A stretch of 46,964 nt of DNA from Phormidium tenue FACHB-1050 (GCF_014696925.1 NZ_JACJQY010000044.1:1-46964); one strand, 5' to 3'; shown: positions 1 through 9,559, counted from the first letter of the stretch. The notes: generated by a model from the letters alone, not told the origin. A program made the numbers and translations.

Positions 1-207
1 GTCTGTCCCTGTAAAAATATGGAACACTTTCCCACATTCCCGACACTTGTATTTGACGATTGGTGTACGTTGGCGATCGTGTGGCGCTTGTCCCACTGGT
101 ATTGCGTGTCCATTGGGACAATACAATCCTTTCGGATGTAGAATTTCTAATAACCATTCATAGCAGGCTTGCTCATCTAACAATTCCGTCAGGGGAAATT
201 TGATCAT
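1..207 (-). CDS. IS1595/ISXO2-like transposase, N-terminal part (cut by window edge)
   Basis: This frame opens with an ATG at 207 and runs off the left edge, giving 69 residues. It begins MIKFPLTELLDEQACYEWL and then has a zinc-ribbon-like pattern: C-PNGH, followed about 25 residues later by CRECG and KVFHIFTGTD. This is the typical N-terminus of IS1595-family (ISXO2-like) transposases, whose DDE catalytic domain would lie outside the window. The family assignment is from remembered motif layout and is fairly secure. Whether the element is intact cannot be judged. The 121 bp between it and the CheW-like gene end contain two similar stretches (TTTCACCTGCT at about 254-264 and 299-309) but no terminal inverted repeat I can assign. 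Confidence 0.7.
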   Translation of the reverse strand, partial: MIKFPLTELLDEQACYEWLLEILHPKGLYCPNGHAIPVGQAPHDRQRTPIVKYKCRECGKVFHIFTGTD

Positions 208-328
208 GGCATCTCTATCGATTCATGAAAATGACTCCCTCCTATTTTGCCATTTCACCTGCTTCCCCATATGAGCGAGGAAAATATATTGCCCTATTTC
301 ACCTGCTGAATCTAGGTTTAAAATTTTG

Positions 329-859
329 CTACAACAACTCAGGCTTTTTCTTTGGCTTTACCATATTGGAGATCAGGCGATCGCTGTCGATTACAAATAG
401 TGAAGGCAGATCCTCAGAAGGAAGAGTCATCGAACTGATAAAGTCAACTTTCCAGCGTTGGCTATAGGTTTGTGGTAGTGACACAATCTGATCTTGAGAA
501 ACTCTTTGAAGTGCAGGTTGGGAATTACTGAGGATACCAATTAAGTGTTCATTCTGACTATGCACAATAATCAAGGAGGGTTTGGAAGCCACGACCGCTC
601 CATTAACAACTAACTGAGGGATATTATCTACTGTTCCTTTAGTTGAACCAAATAGTATTTTCCCAAGATCGACTATCGGCACATTTTGTCCTAAAAATGT
701 AATTCTAGGAATATGTTTGTCTAGGGGAATTACCCGATAAATAGACTCGATCGGGAGAATAAACCAAGCAAGACGTAAGCGAAATGCAACATATTGCTTA
801 ACAATATCAGGACGAAGTTCTGAAAGTCGTTGCGATCTTAGGGAAGAAATGGCTGGCAT
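329..859 (-). CDS. CheW-like adaptor, last gene of the chemosensory operon
   Basis: This 176-residue protein is one CheW-like beta-barrel domain. It shows the opening pattern QYVAFRLRLAWFILPIESIYRV, here reading a strand followed by the hydrophobic LPIESI segment, and later VPIVDLGKILF. CheW proteins couple receptor arrays to the CheA kinase in the cytoplasm. It starts 17 bp after the cheA stop and is read in the same direction, so it is probably co-transcribed. Most Hmp/Pil-type operons have one CheW between CheY and the MCP, as here, so this second adaptor at the end is extra. The C-terminus ends in a basic KPKKKPELL tail. The two CheW proteins differ clearly, so it is not a recent duplicate. 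It could serve another receptor or act as a pilus-system-specific adaptor. Confidence 0.75.
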   Translation of the reverse strand: MPAISSLRSQRLSELRPDIVKQYVAFRLRLAWFILPIESIYRVIPLDKHIPRITFLGQNVPIVDLGKILFGSTKGTVDNIPQLVVNGAVVASKPSLIIVHSQNEHLIGILSNSQPALQRVSQDQIVSLPQTYSQRWKVDFISSMTLPSEDLPSLFVIDSDRLISNMVKPKKKPELL

Positions 860-876
860 AATTTGATAATTCGTAA

Positions 877-3807
877 TTAATTAGCTACAAGTTGAGATAA
901 AGTTTGCAGAAGCTCATTATCTTTAAAAGGTTTAGCAAAATAAGCTGATGCTCCTAGACGCATAGCTAAATCTCGGTGTTTATTGCCACTGCGCGATGTG
1001 AGCATCACCACAGGGATGTTTTTGCAATTCTCATCACTACGAGATTGAACTAGGAAACCAAACCCATCTAGTCGAGGCATTTCAATATCACAGATGACAG
1101 CCCTGACGTGAGAACTCTTAGGTAACGTTTGCAATTTCCGCAATTTCTCCATCGCTTCCAAACCATCTTTAGCTTGTTCAACTCGATAGCCAGACTTCTC
1201 TAAGGTCATCGCTAAGAATCTACGTACGTTAATAGAGTCGTCAACTATCAATACAGTAACGCGCCGATCGCTTCGCTCAGATGGCAAAGTCAGGGATTTG
1301 CTAGGAGGTGCATCAATGTCGGCGATCGCCCAAACTAGTAAGTTGTCAATATCTACCAGTGGTACGAGTTTACCACCGCCTAAAATTGCACAACCCATAA
1401 ATCCTGTTGGCATCGGAATCAAACTTTGCACACCACGGATCGTTACTTCTTGCTCACCCCAGTAACGATCAACTTGTAATCCAAAGGGAACGTTATTGCG
1501 GGTGACAATTAGCATTAAAGGTTCGTCTACAATCGGGCGATTTTCTGTCTCGATTTGGAATTGTGGGCGTGAGAAGTGCAGGCGATCGCCTAGTTTTAAC
1601 AAAGGCACAGAATAACCTTCCCAATCCACTACTTCTTGATCGGCGACGGGATAAATGGAAGTGTCTTTGATTAAGAGAATTTCTTCGACAGCGCTGGTAA
1701 GAATTGCCATCTGCAAACCGTTACTCTCAAATAGCAGTACCCGTGCAATTGAGAGAGACACAGGTACGGTTAAAACAAAGGTCGTTCCTTGCCCTGCTTC
1801 GGTTTCAACCCGCACACTGCCGCCAATCATACTGAGGTTTGAGCGCACTACATCCATACCGACACCACGTCCTGAAAGCTCAGTCACGCGATCGGCGGTG
1901 CTAAATCCTGCTTCAAAAATTAGCTCTAATAGTTCTGATTGACTAGAGCCATCCAGATCACTCTCGCTTAATCCCATTTGCAAAGCGCGATCGCGTAGTT
2001 TCGCAAAATCAACACCATTACCATCATCACTAACGGTAATTACAGTTTGATTACCCCGATAGCCTGCGGCAATTTCGATCTTTCCCTTTGGTGCTTTGCC
2101 AGCCGCCATCCGTACTTCTGGCGTTTCGATGCCATGATCAAAGGCATTGCGAACTAGATGTAAAAGGGGATCTTCCAAAACTTCTAAAACCGAGCGTTCA
2201 ACTAGAGTGGAGCTACCACGGACTACAAGTTCTACCTGTTTGCCGTGAGCTAATGACAAATCCCGTAACAGACGGGGAAAGCGTCCTAGTACTTCGCTGA
2301 GCATTCGCATTCTAGCTTGTTCGATCGCTGTTTGCATTTGGCGAGATGCTCGACCCAGTTCCCGTTCTGTACCTTCCGTATCCGTTAAGGCAGTTTCTAA
2401 GTCGCTGGAAACCTCCTGTAACTGCACCACACTATCCATGATTTCCCGTGATAGCACATGTAACTCGCTATAGGAGTCCATTTCTAATAAATCAAAGCGA
2501 CTAGTATAGGGAAGAATTGATTCGTTGTTTGGACTTTGATTGGTAAAGCGATCGCCTTTAATATTGCCCTTAATACTTGTCAGCGTTTCCGAGGCAATTA
2601 CTGCATTGATCGGAATGAAAGATTCTGAGGAGGTTGCCACCCGATCATATGCGTCTCTGAGTTGAGCATTAGATTGCTCTAATCCATGCATTCTCGTATT
2701 TAAAAGCTGAACTAGATCGCGCATCCGTTTTAGCTGAAGTCGTAATCCGCTACGTTCAGCATTCAACTCACCAAAGCGATCGCTAAGGGCTTCTAACTGA
2801 CGCAAAGGTATCCGAATTGTCGCGTCTAGACTTTGTTCAGAGGTTGAAGGATCGTTAACTACTGGGGAATGCTCTGTGTTTAAATCTTGGAAATTCGCCA
2901 GATCGAGCGAAGATTGTTCAAGACTAATAGCTTCATCTTCATGCAGAAAATCACTATCTAAAACTTCTTGAGTGTTTTCTCCGAGATTAAAAGTATTGAG
3001 AGAATCTGGACTTGCATCTAAGCGAGATGGTGCTATTTCAAAATGCTCTGGTAAAGCCTGAAACTGACTAACCAATACAAGGGCTTGCGATCGCCTCCAA
3101 GCTTCTAGAGCCGCAGTCGTCACATCTTGAAGATTATGGTCTTTATTAGCTAAGGCTGTACCAATTTCCGCACAAAGTTGGCTAAATGCTGGTAATTCCA
3201 ACATTTCACCTAAACAGCCAAATTCTTGACTAGTAAGTTCAAATTCTTCCCTTAGCACTTGTGAATTTTGATCAGCAAGTACATTGGTTAACCTTTCTAG
3301 ACAAGCATCTACCTCTGTTGCAAACATGAGGACACGCATATCCTGTCCTGCTTCTTCAGAAAGTAAACTCGCTTCATCCTGCGCTGACAAGTCTCCTAAG
3401 ATTTCATGCAGTTGTTGGAAGGGAGAATTAATATGTTCTTGCAACCAGTTTTCTGGAGGAATTTTCCGCTGCTTATGAATCTTGGCAACCTTTCCCATCC
3501 CATCGATCGCCGCCAGAAATAGGCTTTCCATGTCTGGGGCGATCGCTGTTTGATTACTAGCTTGCAAAATCTTAAAAAAGTCCTCTAAACGATGAGCCAG
3601 TTCACTGAGGGCATGAAATCCCATCATTGCTGCACCACCTTTCATCGAGTGAGCAGCCCGTAAAATTTTATTGATTGCCGATCGCTGCAAACCGCGATCG
3701 CTTAAGCCTAATATTTCTGTCTCAATATCTGCTAGGAAGTCCTTAACTTCATCCAGAAATAATAATCGAACTTCCCATTCGCGATCGGTTAATGTATTAG
3801 TTGCCAT
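877..3807 (-). CDS. Hybrid CheA histidine kinase with C-terminal receiver (PilL/HmpE-like)
   Basis: This 976-residue kinase is the signalling core of the cluster. Domains in order are: an Hpt domain with phospho-accepting His about residue 53 in AAHSMKGGAAMMGF; a long acidic linker; a dimerisation helix region about 330-480; the HATPase with N box HLVRNAFDHGIE, G1 DDGNG and G2 GRGVGMDVV; a CheW-like regulatory domain; and a receiver with phospho-acceptor Asp about 907 in VICDIEMPRLDG and the conserved Lys in AKPFKD. The open frame extends to a GTG at 3819, but a strong GGAGG lies 5 nt before the ATG at 3807, so that ATG is chosen. It lies 62 bp after the MCP gene, across a perfect hairpin. 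The receiver fusion is typical of PilL, PixL and HmpE kinases rather than enteric CheA. No CheR or CheB is in the window. Confidence 0.93.
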   Translation of the reverse strand: MATNTLTDREWEVRLLFLDEVKDFLADIETEILGLSDRGLQRSAINKILRAAHSMKGGAAMMGFHALSELAHRLEDFFKILQASNQTAIAPDMESLFLAAIDGMGKVAKIHKQRKIPPENWLQEHINSPFQQLHEILGDLSAQDEASLLSEEAGQDMRVLMFATEVDACLERLTNVLADQNSQVLREEFELTSQEFGCLGEMLELPAFSQLCAEIGTALANKDHNLQDVTTAALEAWRRSQALVLVSQFQALPEHFEIAPSRLDASPDSLNTFNLGENTQEVLDSDFLHEDEAISLEQSSLDLANFQDLNTEHSPVVNDPSTSEQSLDATIRIPLRQLEALSDRFGELNAERSGLRLQLKRMRDLVQLLNTRMHGLEQSNAQLRDAYDRVATSSESFIPINAVIASETLTSIKGNIKGDRFTNQSPNNESILPYTSRFDLLEMDSYSELHVLSREIMDSVVQLQEVSSDLETALTDTEGTERELGRASRQMQTAIEQARMRMLSEVLGRFPRLLRDLSLAHGKQVELVVRGSSTLVERSVLEVLEDPLLHLVRNAFDHGIETPEVRMAAGKAPKGKIEIAAGYRGNQTVITVSDDGNGVDFAKLRDRALQMGLSESDLDGSSQSELLELIFEAGFSTADRVTELSGRGVGMDVVRSNLSMIGGSVRVETEAGQGTTFVLTVPVSLSIARVLLFESNGLQMAILTSAVEEILLIKDTSIYPVADQEVVDWEGYSVPLLKLGDRLHFSRPQFQIETENRPIVDEPLMLIVTRNNVPFGLQVDRYWGEQEVTIRGVQSLIPMPTGFMGCAILGGGKLVPLVDIDNLLVWAIADIDAPPSKSLTLPSERSDRRVTVLIVDDSINVRRFLAMTLEKSGYRVEQAKDGLEAMEKLRKLQTLPKSSHVRAVICDIEMPRLDGFGFLVQSRSDENCKNIPVVMLTSRSGNKHRDLAMRLGASAYFAKPFKDNELLQTLSQLVAN

Positions 3808-3834
3808 ATCGACCTCCACGTAATTGTTTAATTA

Positions 3835-3869
3835 TTTTTTAGGTATGTGCAAAGCACATACCTAAAAAA
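3835..3869. terminator. Perfect hairpin between mcp and cheA
   Basis: A 16-bp perfect inverted repeat (TTTTTTAGGTATGTGC and its complement) with a 3-nt AAA loop. Its A/T flanks are symmetrical, so it could act as a partial terminator or an mRNA-processing or stability hairpin in either direction. It ends exactly at the MCP stop codon. Because downstream cheA has its own strong ribosome site and belongs functionally with the MCP, partial read-through is more likely than full termination. That role is inferred. Confidence 0.6.
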
Positions 3870-6191
3870 TTAAGCAGCATCAACCTTAAAAGTTTCTACC
3901 GAAGCTTGTAACTTACTAGCAACATTGGCGGTTTCCTGTAGAGCGATCGCCACTTCACGGGAAGTTTCCGATGACTTTTGGGATTGGGTCGAGAGGTTTT
4001 CCATAACCTGTTTCACTGATTGCGAGGTCTGCACCTGTGAAGTCGTAGCGATCGAAATACCTTGGAAGAGTTCATTTACCCTTGTGGCAACCTGTACAAT
4101 CTGGCTTAAACTCTTTCGCGCATCTTCAACCTTGTTTGTACCTTCAACCACCTGTAAAGTACTAGCTTCCATTGATTCGACCACTTCACTAGTCTCCTGT
4201 TGAATGCTTTCAACAATGCGGGCAATTTCTTTGGTCGCCGTTGCTGACTGAGCAGCCAGTGCGCCGACTTCTTCCGCAACCACCGCAAAGCCTCGACCTT
4301 CTTCACCCGCACGCGCCGCCTCAATACTGGCGTTTACCGCTAGCATGTTGGTTTTTAGTGCGATTTGGTCGATCAAAACGACAACCTTAGAAATCTGTTG
4401 CGAAGCTTCACCGAGTCGTTTTACTTTTTTGGTAGTTTCGGCAACGGTTTGGCGCAGTTGCAAGATACTGGCTGCGGATTGCTCGATCGCCACGCTACCA
4501 GTTTCTGCGGTGTTCGCTGCCAAGGTGGAGGCATCAGCCGCCTGTCTAGCATTACTAGCCACCTGCTGAATCGAGTTAGTCATCTTTTCGACAGATTGCA
4601 ATGCTTCATCAAGTTGTTCTGCTTGTAAGGTGGCATCTTGGGCAAGAGTGCGAATCGACTCATTGTTGGTATTGACTGATGTATTTACCTGTAAAGTGGC
4701 AAGTTTTACCTGTGTTACAACGTCTCGCAAGCTTTCAACGATCGCGTTAAAGAAGTCGGCAACGATGCCAATTTCACCAGCTGAGATTTGAGCGCGAACA
4801 GTTAAATCTCCACTCACCGCACCTTCAACGTCAGATAGTAGGGTGATTAACTCGCGTTGAATGGATTCACTGCGTAAACGTTCTTTTTCTGCTAATTGCT
4901 CAGATTGCTGCTTTTGTTCTTCTTGCAGCGCAATAAAATCTTGTAACTGCCCTGCCATCAAGTTGATGTTGTTACCAAGTTGAGCGATCTCATCCTGTCC
5001 TGTAATGTCAAGACGGGTTTCAAGATTACCTTTCCCTAGTTCAACTACGGCTTCTGTGGCTTCAATAATCGGGCGGGTCGCACGTCGAGAGATAGCGATT
5101 GCTAAGATAGTCGCCAAAATAGCCACGGCTAACGTTACTGACACCAAGATTAACAATAGTTGCTGCAAAGGTTTGAGAGCGATCGCCGTGTCAATGGCGA
5201 TGACTGCATCCCACTTTAGGTCTGGTAATCCATCCAGCTTGGGAAGCGGTGAATAACCCACAAATTGTTCATTATTAGAAATTAGATCGATTGATGTTGC
5301 TGAACCTATTTCCCGTTTCTCAACTAGAGGAGCTAATGCTGGAAAGTCAGTTTTTAGATCGCGTCCAACTTGCTCCTTCTCAAAAGCCACGAAAAACTTG
5401 TTATCAGATTCAATCAAGTGATAATGGTCACCGCCAACACTAAAATCTTTGATAATATCTTCAAGAGCAGATGCTTGCATTCTGGTTCGTATAACGCCAA
5501 TAGTTTTTCCCGTTATAGAATCTTTAATTGGTGCAGCAATAAAGATACTGACCTTCTTAGTAACAACAGAGGCTTCGGGCTGACTGATAAATGGTCTGTC
5601 TGTACTTACCGTTGTCTGAAAGTAGGGACGTTTAGCGATATTTGTAGGTGGTGGCTCTGAACTAGCATCGATAACTAAGCTGCCGTCTAAGCGATAGACG
5701 GCAATACTGTCATAGACAAGGTAACTCTTGAGATAATTCTCTAAAATTGCTTTCTGTTCGGATGCGGGCAACAAAGCCTGCACTTTTGGGTTTGTCAAGA
5801 ATGATAGTTGTGCAAGTACTTGAATATCGCCATATCGTTCTCGCATGAAATAGGCAACCCGATAGGCCATCCCATTAGTCTGAACCACCTTAGATTGTTT
5901 TGTCGTATTGGTGATATCTTGGGCAACAAAGTAATAAGAAAATCCTCCGATCGCCAGCAAAGGGATCGTGATTGCGGCAACAGATACAATAGTGGTTTTT
6001 GTCCGCAGCCCTAGATCTTGCCACCATTTTCCAATTGATTTTTTATGGACTACAGGCGATAAAGGGATAGAAACCGATGAATTGCTAGGAGCTGCCGTTT
6101 CACCACTGTCATTGCTAGATGCTTTAGTACTATGACCGTTGTTGTTGTGAACTTCAGTGCTATCGACGCGGGAACGTGAATCAAGAACCAT
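3870..6191 (-). CDS. Methyl-accepting chemotaxis protein with periplasmic Cache-type sensor (PilJ/HmpD-like)
   Basis: This 773-residue receptor has a Ser/Asn-rich cytoplasmic N-terminus of about 60 residues, a first membrane segment at about 66-90, a periplasmic domain of about 250 residues with a double-Cache-like layout, and a second membrane segment at about 343-368. Next come a HAMP domain, a coiled linker with a second HAMP-like repeat, and a signalling domain with the conserved hairpin tip ([20 protein letters not shown] then [11 protein letters not shown]). It lacks the cysteine-bearing GAF domains of PixJ/TaxD1 photoreceptors, so it probably senses a small ligand or surface/pilus state rather than light through a bilin. 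The ligand is unknown. The hairpin tip departs slightly from the consensus ([10 protein letters not shown] for QTNLLALNAA). It lies between the cheW and cheA genes of the same operon. Confidence 0.92.
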   Translation of the reverse strand: MVLDSRSRVDSTEVHNNNGHSTKASSNDSGETAAPSNSSVSIPLSPVVHKKSIGKWWQDLGLRTKTTIVSVAAITIPLLAIGGFSYYFVAQDITNTTKQSKVVQTNGMAYRVAYFMRERYGDIQVLAQLSFLTNPKVQALLPASEQKAILENYLKSYLVYDSIAVYRLDGSLVIDASSEPPPTNIAKRPYFQTTVSTDRPFISQPEASVVTKKVSIFIAAPIKDSITGKTIGVIRTRMQASALEDIIKDFSVGGDHYHLIESDNKFFVAFEKEQVGRDLKTDFPALAPLVEKREIGSATSIDLISNNEQFVGYSPLPKLDGLPDLKWDAVIAIDTAIALKPLQQLLLILVSVTLAVAILATILAIAISRRATRPIIEATEAVVELGKGNLETRLDITGQDEIAQLGNNINLMAGQLQDFIALQEEQKQQSEQLAEKERLRSESIQRELITLLSDVEGAVSGDLTVRAQISAGEIGIVADFFNAIVESLRDVVTQVKLATLQVNTSVNTNNESIRTLAQDATLQAEQLDEALQSVEKMTNSIQQVASNARQAADASTLAANTAETGSVAIEQSAASILQLRQTVAETTKKVKRLGEASQQISKVVVLIDQIALKTNMLAVNASIEAARAGEEGRGFAVVAEEVGALAAQSATATKEIARIVESIQQETSEVVESMEASTLQVVEGTNKVEDARKSLSQIVQVATRVNELFQGISIATTSQVQTSQSVKQVMENLSTQSQKSSETSREVAIALQETANVASKLQASVETFKVDAA

Positions 6192-6256
6192 TGTTTAAAA
6201 CTCCATTTTCAAGGAAAAAGTTACAAAGAAAAGAGAAAATCCAATTTACATCCAAT

Positions 6257-6769
6257 CTAAACAGTGAAACTATGACTAGCGATCGCCTCCGCATCTAATA
6301 CATACAGATTGTTTTGATTGCCTTCAGCCTGAATGAGCCAACCATGCAAAAATGGCACAGTTTCAGCTGGATTTTTGGACTGCGGCGAATCTTGAGGAGA
6401 TACGATCGCAGTCTCGGCAAAACGAATTACCCGCCCAATGCGATAAACGCCCAAACCCAGAAATGATCCACCAATTTGCAAGATCGCAATATGTGTCTCA
6501 AGCGCAGTGGAATCAAGGGGCGTAAATCCTAATAATTGCGGTAAGTCCAATACCCAAAAAACGTTACTGCGATGCTCAACTAACCCCATCAGACAGGGGT
6601 GGACATTGGGCATTTGCGTAAACCGATTGGTAGCCAGTACCAAGGTTTCACGCACAAATTTTAGTTGCACAGCAACTGTAATCTCTTGATCTAATTGCAA
6701 GGTCAAATATGGCAAGTCTACACTTGCTTGTATTTCTTCTGCTTGTAACTCGATCATTAAGTCGATCAT
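6257..6769 (-). CDS. CheW adaptor (PilI/HmpC-like)
   Basis: This 170-residue protein is a single CheW domain: LTLQLDQEITVAVQLKFVRE is an atypical opening, followed by the recognisable HPCLMGLVEHRSNVFWVLDL and LGLGVYRIGRVIRF. It would bridge the neighbouring MCP and CheA. Its ATG at 6769 is preceded by AGGAGG five nucleotides upstream. That ribosome site is formed by the last codons and stop of the upstream cheY gene (Gly-Gly-stop), and only one base separates the two genes, so translational coupling is very likely. The MCP gene follows after 65 bp. Confidence 0.85.
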   Translation of the reverse strand: MIDLMIELQAEEIQASVDLPYLTLQLDQEITVAVQLKFVRETLVLATNRFTQMPNVHPCLMGLVEHRSNVFWVLDLPQLLGFTPLDSTALETHIAILQIGGSFLGLGVYRIGRVIRFAETAIVSPQDSPQSKNPAETVPFLHGWLIQAEGNQNNLYVLDAEAIASHSFTV

Positions 6770-6770
6770 C

Positions 6771-7136
6771 TTAGCCTCCTAAACCTAGCGATCGTAAGGC
6801 TTGTAAAATATCCTCTTTGGTAAACGGCTTAGTGAGATAGACATCAACCCCCTGTTTCATCCCCCACAGGCGATCGAGTTCTTGACTTTTGGAAGTGCAA
6901 GCAATGACAGGCACTTTACTAGTAGCAACTTTTTTGATCGCCCGACATAGTTCCAATCCACTCATCCCTGGCATTACCAAATCTGTAATGACTGCATTTG
7001 GATTAGTTTTACTAAACTTCTCTAATCCTTCTGTCCCATCAGCAGCACTTACTACTGCATACCCCCCCTGTCGCAAGTAATCACAGATTAACTCACGTTC
7101 TGAATTGGTATCTTCAACAACTAGTACTGTAATCAA
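6771..7136 (-). CDS. CheY-like response regulator (PilH/HmpB-like), TTG start
   Basis: This is a stand-alone receiver of 121 residues with the acidic pair in VVEDT, phospho-acceptor Asp52 in TDLVMPGMSG, the switch Thr in ACTSK and Lys103 in LTKPF. The start codon is TTG. It is supported by AAGGAGAG ending 5 nt upstream and by alignment with the neighbouring cheY paralogue, which starts at the same residue. It is nearly colinear with the 119-residue paralogue at 7218-7577, so the pair comes from a tandem duplication. Such CheY pairs in pilus systems usually have opposing roles or one acts as a phosphate sink. Which is which cannot be told from sequence. Confidence 0.88.
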   Translation of the reverse strand: MITVLVVEDTNSERELICDYLRQGGYAVVSAADGTEGLEKFSKTNPNAVITDLVMPGMSGLELCRAIKKVATSKVPVIACTSKSQELDRLWGMKQGVDVYLTKPFTKEDILQALRSLGLGG

Positions 7137-7217
7137 GATCTCTCTCCTTGCTATATATAAGTCAATAGGGGCTTTCTGTCATTTATGGCTCTAGTCTGCA
7201 TTAGATGACAAATATGT

Positions 7218-7577
7218 CTAAGCAACAGAGCGTACAGCCCGTAAAATATCTTCACGGGAGAAAGGCTTGGTAACATAGACATCAATTCCTTGTTTCATCC
7301 CCCATAACTTATCAAGTTCTTGATTCTTAGAAGTACAAGCTACAATTGGCACATCTTTTGTCTCACTATTTTTTTTCAGACTACGGCATAGCTCTAAGCC
7401 ACTCATCCCAGGCATTACCAAATCTGTAACAACGACATCTGGCTTTTTACCTTCGATTTTTTTGAGGGCTTCTTGCCCATTAGCAGCACTGATTACGTTG
7501 TAACCACTTTCTACTAAATAACTAACAATCAAGTCTTGCTCAGAAGCAGTATCTTCAACTACAAGTACGGTGGTCAT
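7218..7577 (-). CDS. CheY-like response regulator, paralogue of the next gene
   Basis: This 119-residue receiver has Asp52 in TDLVMPGMSG and Lys104 in VTKPF. The segment CTSK-QELD-LWGMKQG is shared with the downstream cheY, showing common descent. The ATG at 7577 follows GAGGGAA. An 81-bp gap without a hairpin separates it from the next cheY, while a 232-bp AT-rich gap separates it from the PatA-like gene upstream, so an extra promoter before this gene is possible. Its output is presumably pilus polarity or motor choice via protein contact, since there is no DNA-binding domain. Confidence 0.88.
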   Translation of the reverse strand: MTTVLVVEDTASEQDLIVSYLVESGYNVISAANGQEALKKIEGKKPDVVVTDLVMPGMSGLELCRSLKKNSETKDVPIVACTSKNQELDKLWGMKQGIDVYVTKPFSREDILRAVRSVA

Positions 7578-7735
7578 AATCCATTCCCTCTAAAATTTTG
7601 TTGTGGGTTTGCGTTGGTAACTAAAGACTTTAGTAAATAAGATTTTACTTTTGGCATTCATCATATTTTGTCCAAACTAGTAATTCCTAATAAAATACTT
7701 AATAAAACAAAAGATACCACACAAAAGTAATGTGC

Positions 7736-7774
7736 TTTTAGGTTTGTGTTTTTTAACTTACACAAAGCTAAAAA
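7736..7774. terminator. Imperfect stem-loop between PatA-like gene and cheY
   Basis: The arms TTTTAG-G-TTTGTGT and ACACAAA-G-CTAAAA pair with one mismatch around a T/A-rich loop. It lies just downstream of the PatA-like gene on the minus strand and could attenuate transcription into the cheY genes. The 232-bp gap that holds it is otherwise AT-rich with no open frame. Confidence 0.35.
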
Positions 7775-7809
7775 TCAATCCTGTTTTCCAAGTTTTTCAT
7801 CACCAACAC

Positions 7810-9108
7810 TCACATGAGATGGCGCATGATCATCTTTAGTAAATCAGCTTGGGTAAAAGGTTTGGTCAAATAATCTGTAGCTCCTGCAAGCCTTGCACGA
7901 GCGCGGTCAATCAATCCTTTATTGCCTGTCACCATGACAATGGGAATATCTTTTAAAATCGAAGATTTACGAATTAGAGTACAAAGTTGATAACCATCAA
8001 CATTGGGCATTCCAATATCCAGCAGAATTAAATCAGGACGGATAGAATTAATCTTCATCAAGGCTTTCATTGAGTCTTGAATGAGCATAACCTGAAAATC
8101 TTGAATTCCTAAATAGCTGCTGATGATGCTAAGCATTGATTCACTGTCATCAATGCAAACAATCTTCCATGTTTTGACTGTCTGCTGAGCTGAAATTTGC
8201 GAAATACCAGAGTAGTCGTTGTCGATCGCTTCATCTTCTTCCACTTCGTCATTAAATGCACCTGAAAGTTTCTCAATGCTTTCCTGTTCTTCTTCAGGTG
8301 TTAGGCGATAGGTGTGTGGTAATAAGTTAAAAGGAGGTAAAGGTTCTTTTAAGGAGATGGAGCCATCGCCAATCAGAGAACTCAGTTGTTTAGCGATCGC
8401 GAGGGGATCTTTGCCCAATAATGCACCTAACTGACAAAAGTTAAATCCACGGAGAATCCTGCCAAGGCTCTTGACAGTCTCGACAGACATGCGTTTTGTA
8501 GCCTCTTTCTCGCTGACTAAATATGGACATTGATAGGGAGAATAAATTGCAGGTCCCAGCTTATACCAAGCTTTTAACCTTTGCTCAACAACTTCCAAGG
8601 TGCGATCAATAGACAAACTACAGTAGGTATCCCGCAATAAGTGAGCATAAAAACTGCTGCTTAAGTTCTCATTAGGAAGGCATAGGAAAGCTTCTATCAC
8701 TTCTTGAATAATGCGAGCCACCAGTTTACCCGCAACTATTTTGGTTAGATAATTTTCATTAACTAGCCATTGAATCGCAAGGTATTCCGTACAGAGGTTT
8801 TCACTGGTCTCCTTATACTTTGTCTGTTCTGGCGAAGTCTCGTCAAACATCAAACGCAGTTGCGATCGCAATTTGTCGTTCAGTGCAGGAACTTCGCGAG
8901 TTAGTCCCCGCAAATGCCTTTCTACTCTTTCAAAGCTTTCTAATGAATGCGATGCATAGACCAATTTTCCCCTTTCAACATAGAAAGACCAACGAATGCG
9001 ATCGCAAACAACGTACATGCATCCATTTTTACTGGATTCTAGGTTCCCTAAAAGCTTCCTAGGCGAATGTTTGTATTCGTCAATCATATCGATAGTGTTA
9101 TATATCAT
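7810..9108 (-). CDS. PatA-type regulator (PATAN domain plus receiver), copy 2
   Basis: This 432-residue protein has an N-terminal PATAN (DUF4388-like) region with GCMYVV...RIRWSFYVERGKLVYASHS and a helical middle part. A C-terminal receiver follows (CIDDSESM, phospho-acceptor Asp in LLDIGMPNVDGYQLC, Lys in LTKPFTQ). PatA-type regulators head pilus-chemotaxis operons in cyanobacteria (PilG, PixG and HmpA are of this kind), and there is no DNA-binding domain. The ATG at 9108 follows GGGGTAAG. The protein is a close full-length paralogue of the gene at 9560-10858: the receiver and most of the N-terminus match nearly residue for residue, while the linker at about 285-310 differs. Having both first in the cluster suggests either specialised outputs or redundancy. 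Confidence 0.85.
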   Translation of the reverse strand: MIYNTIDMIDEYKHSPRKLLGNLESSKNGCMYVVCDRIRWSFYVERGKLVYASHSLESFERVERHLRGLTREVPALNDKLRSQLRLMFDETSPEQTKYKETSENLCTEYLAIQWLVNENYLTKIVAGKLVARIIQEVIEAFLCLPNENLSSSFYAHLLRDTYCSLSIDRTLEVVEQRLKAWYKLGPAIYSPYQCPYLVSEKEATKRMSVETVKSLGRILRGFNFCQLGALLGKDPLAIAKQLSSLIGDGSISLKEPLPPFNLLPHTYRLTPEEEQESIEKLSGAFNDEVEEDEAIDNDYSGISQISAQQTVKTWKIVCIDDSESMLSIISSYLGIQDFQVMLIQDSMKALMKINSIRPDLILLDIGMPNVDGYQLCTLIRKSSILKDIPIVMVTGNKGLIDRARARLAGATDYLTKPFTQADLLKMIMRHLM

Positions 9109-9350
9109 GACTTACCCCAATAGCAAAAACTAACTTTAGGATTAATCTCAAATTCCCCGCGACGAAATACTATTTGATTTTTGATGGGTCTAAAAGACAT
9201 GGTTAAAACACGATATCTTTTATCTCAAGATTTTATCAAATCAAACTGTAAATAGTTGGATTTGAACTTAACGATACATATTCAATATTAAACCATTATT
9301 TGTTAATAATAAATAAATTAAAAATAAAATAAAAATTTATAAGGTAAAGC

Positions 9351-9386
9351 CAAAACACAAAAGTGTAGCCACACTTTTGTGTTTTG
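9351..9386. repeat. 16-bp-stem hairpin (CAAAACACAAAAGTGT)
   Basis: Perfect inverted repeat with a 4-nt AGCC loop. Its arms resemble both hairpins of the ATACCAA family (see 14312-14414) joined into one, so it may be a deletion derivative of that family. It could also serve as a terminator for the upstream PatA-like gene read from the right. Confidence 0.6.
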
Positions 9387-9437
9387 GGATAACTCTAAAT
9401 CGTTTGTCGGTTTTTGAAATTTGGGTTCGTGGAATAA

Positions 9438-9543
9438 TATAGCTATAGCCACCTGTATCAGGACAAATCAAACCCCAAATATTGTGAGGTGGTGCGAAGC
9501 GCCGCCTCACAATATTTGGGTTTTATGTCCTAGCTATCTCTTA
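9438..9543. mobile_element. MITE-like palindromic element, TATAGC type (copy a)
   Basis: The element starts TATAGCTATAGCCACC, has AGGAC/GTCCT sub-ends, and contains a long palindrome whose core is the GC-rich GGTGGTGCGAAGCGCCGCC. Its left 35 bp are the same as the left end of the copy at 43535. It fills most of the 451-bp gap between the two PatA-like genes, which otherwise holds the hairpin at 9351 and AT-rich sequence. No open reading frame is present. Confidence 0.65.
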
Positions 9544-9559
9544 ACAAAAAATTAGAGGT

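Noticed and set aside
225-467. Open frame of 80 residues on the plus strand
   Set aside because: It overlaps the CheW-like gene in antisense, has low-complexity content at the start and no recognisable domain.
4106-4324. Arg-rich minus-strand frame inside the MCP gene
   Set aside because: It is an alternative frame of the same strand inside a conserved signalling domain.
3925-5660. Several plus-strand open frames across the MCP gene
   Set aside because: All are antisense shadows of a long, well-conserved receptor gene.
3870-6191. Phytochrome-type photoreceptor (PixJ/TaxD1) as identity of the MCP
   Set aside because: No GAF domain with a bilin-binding Cys-His is seen; the extracytoplasmic part looks Cache-like.
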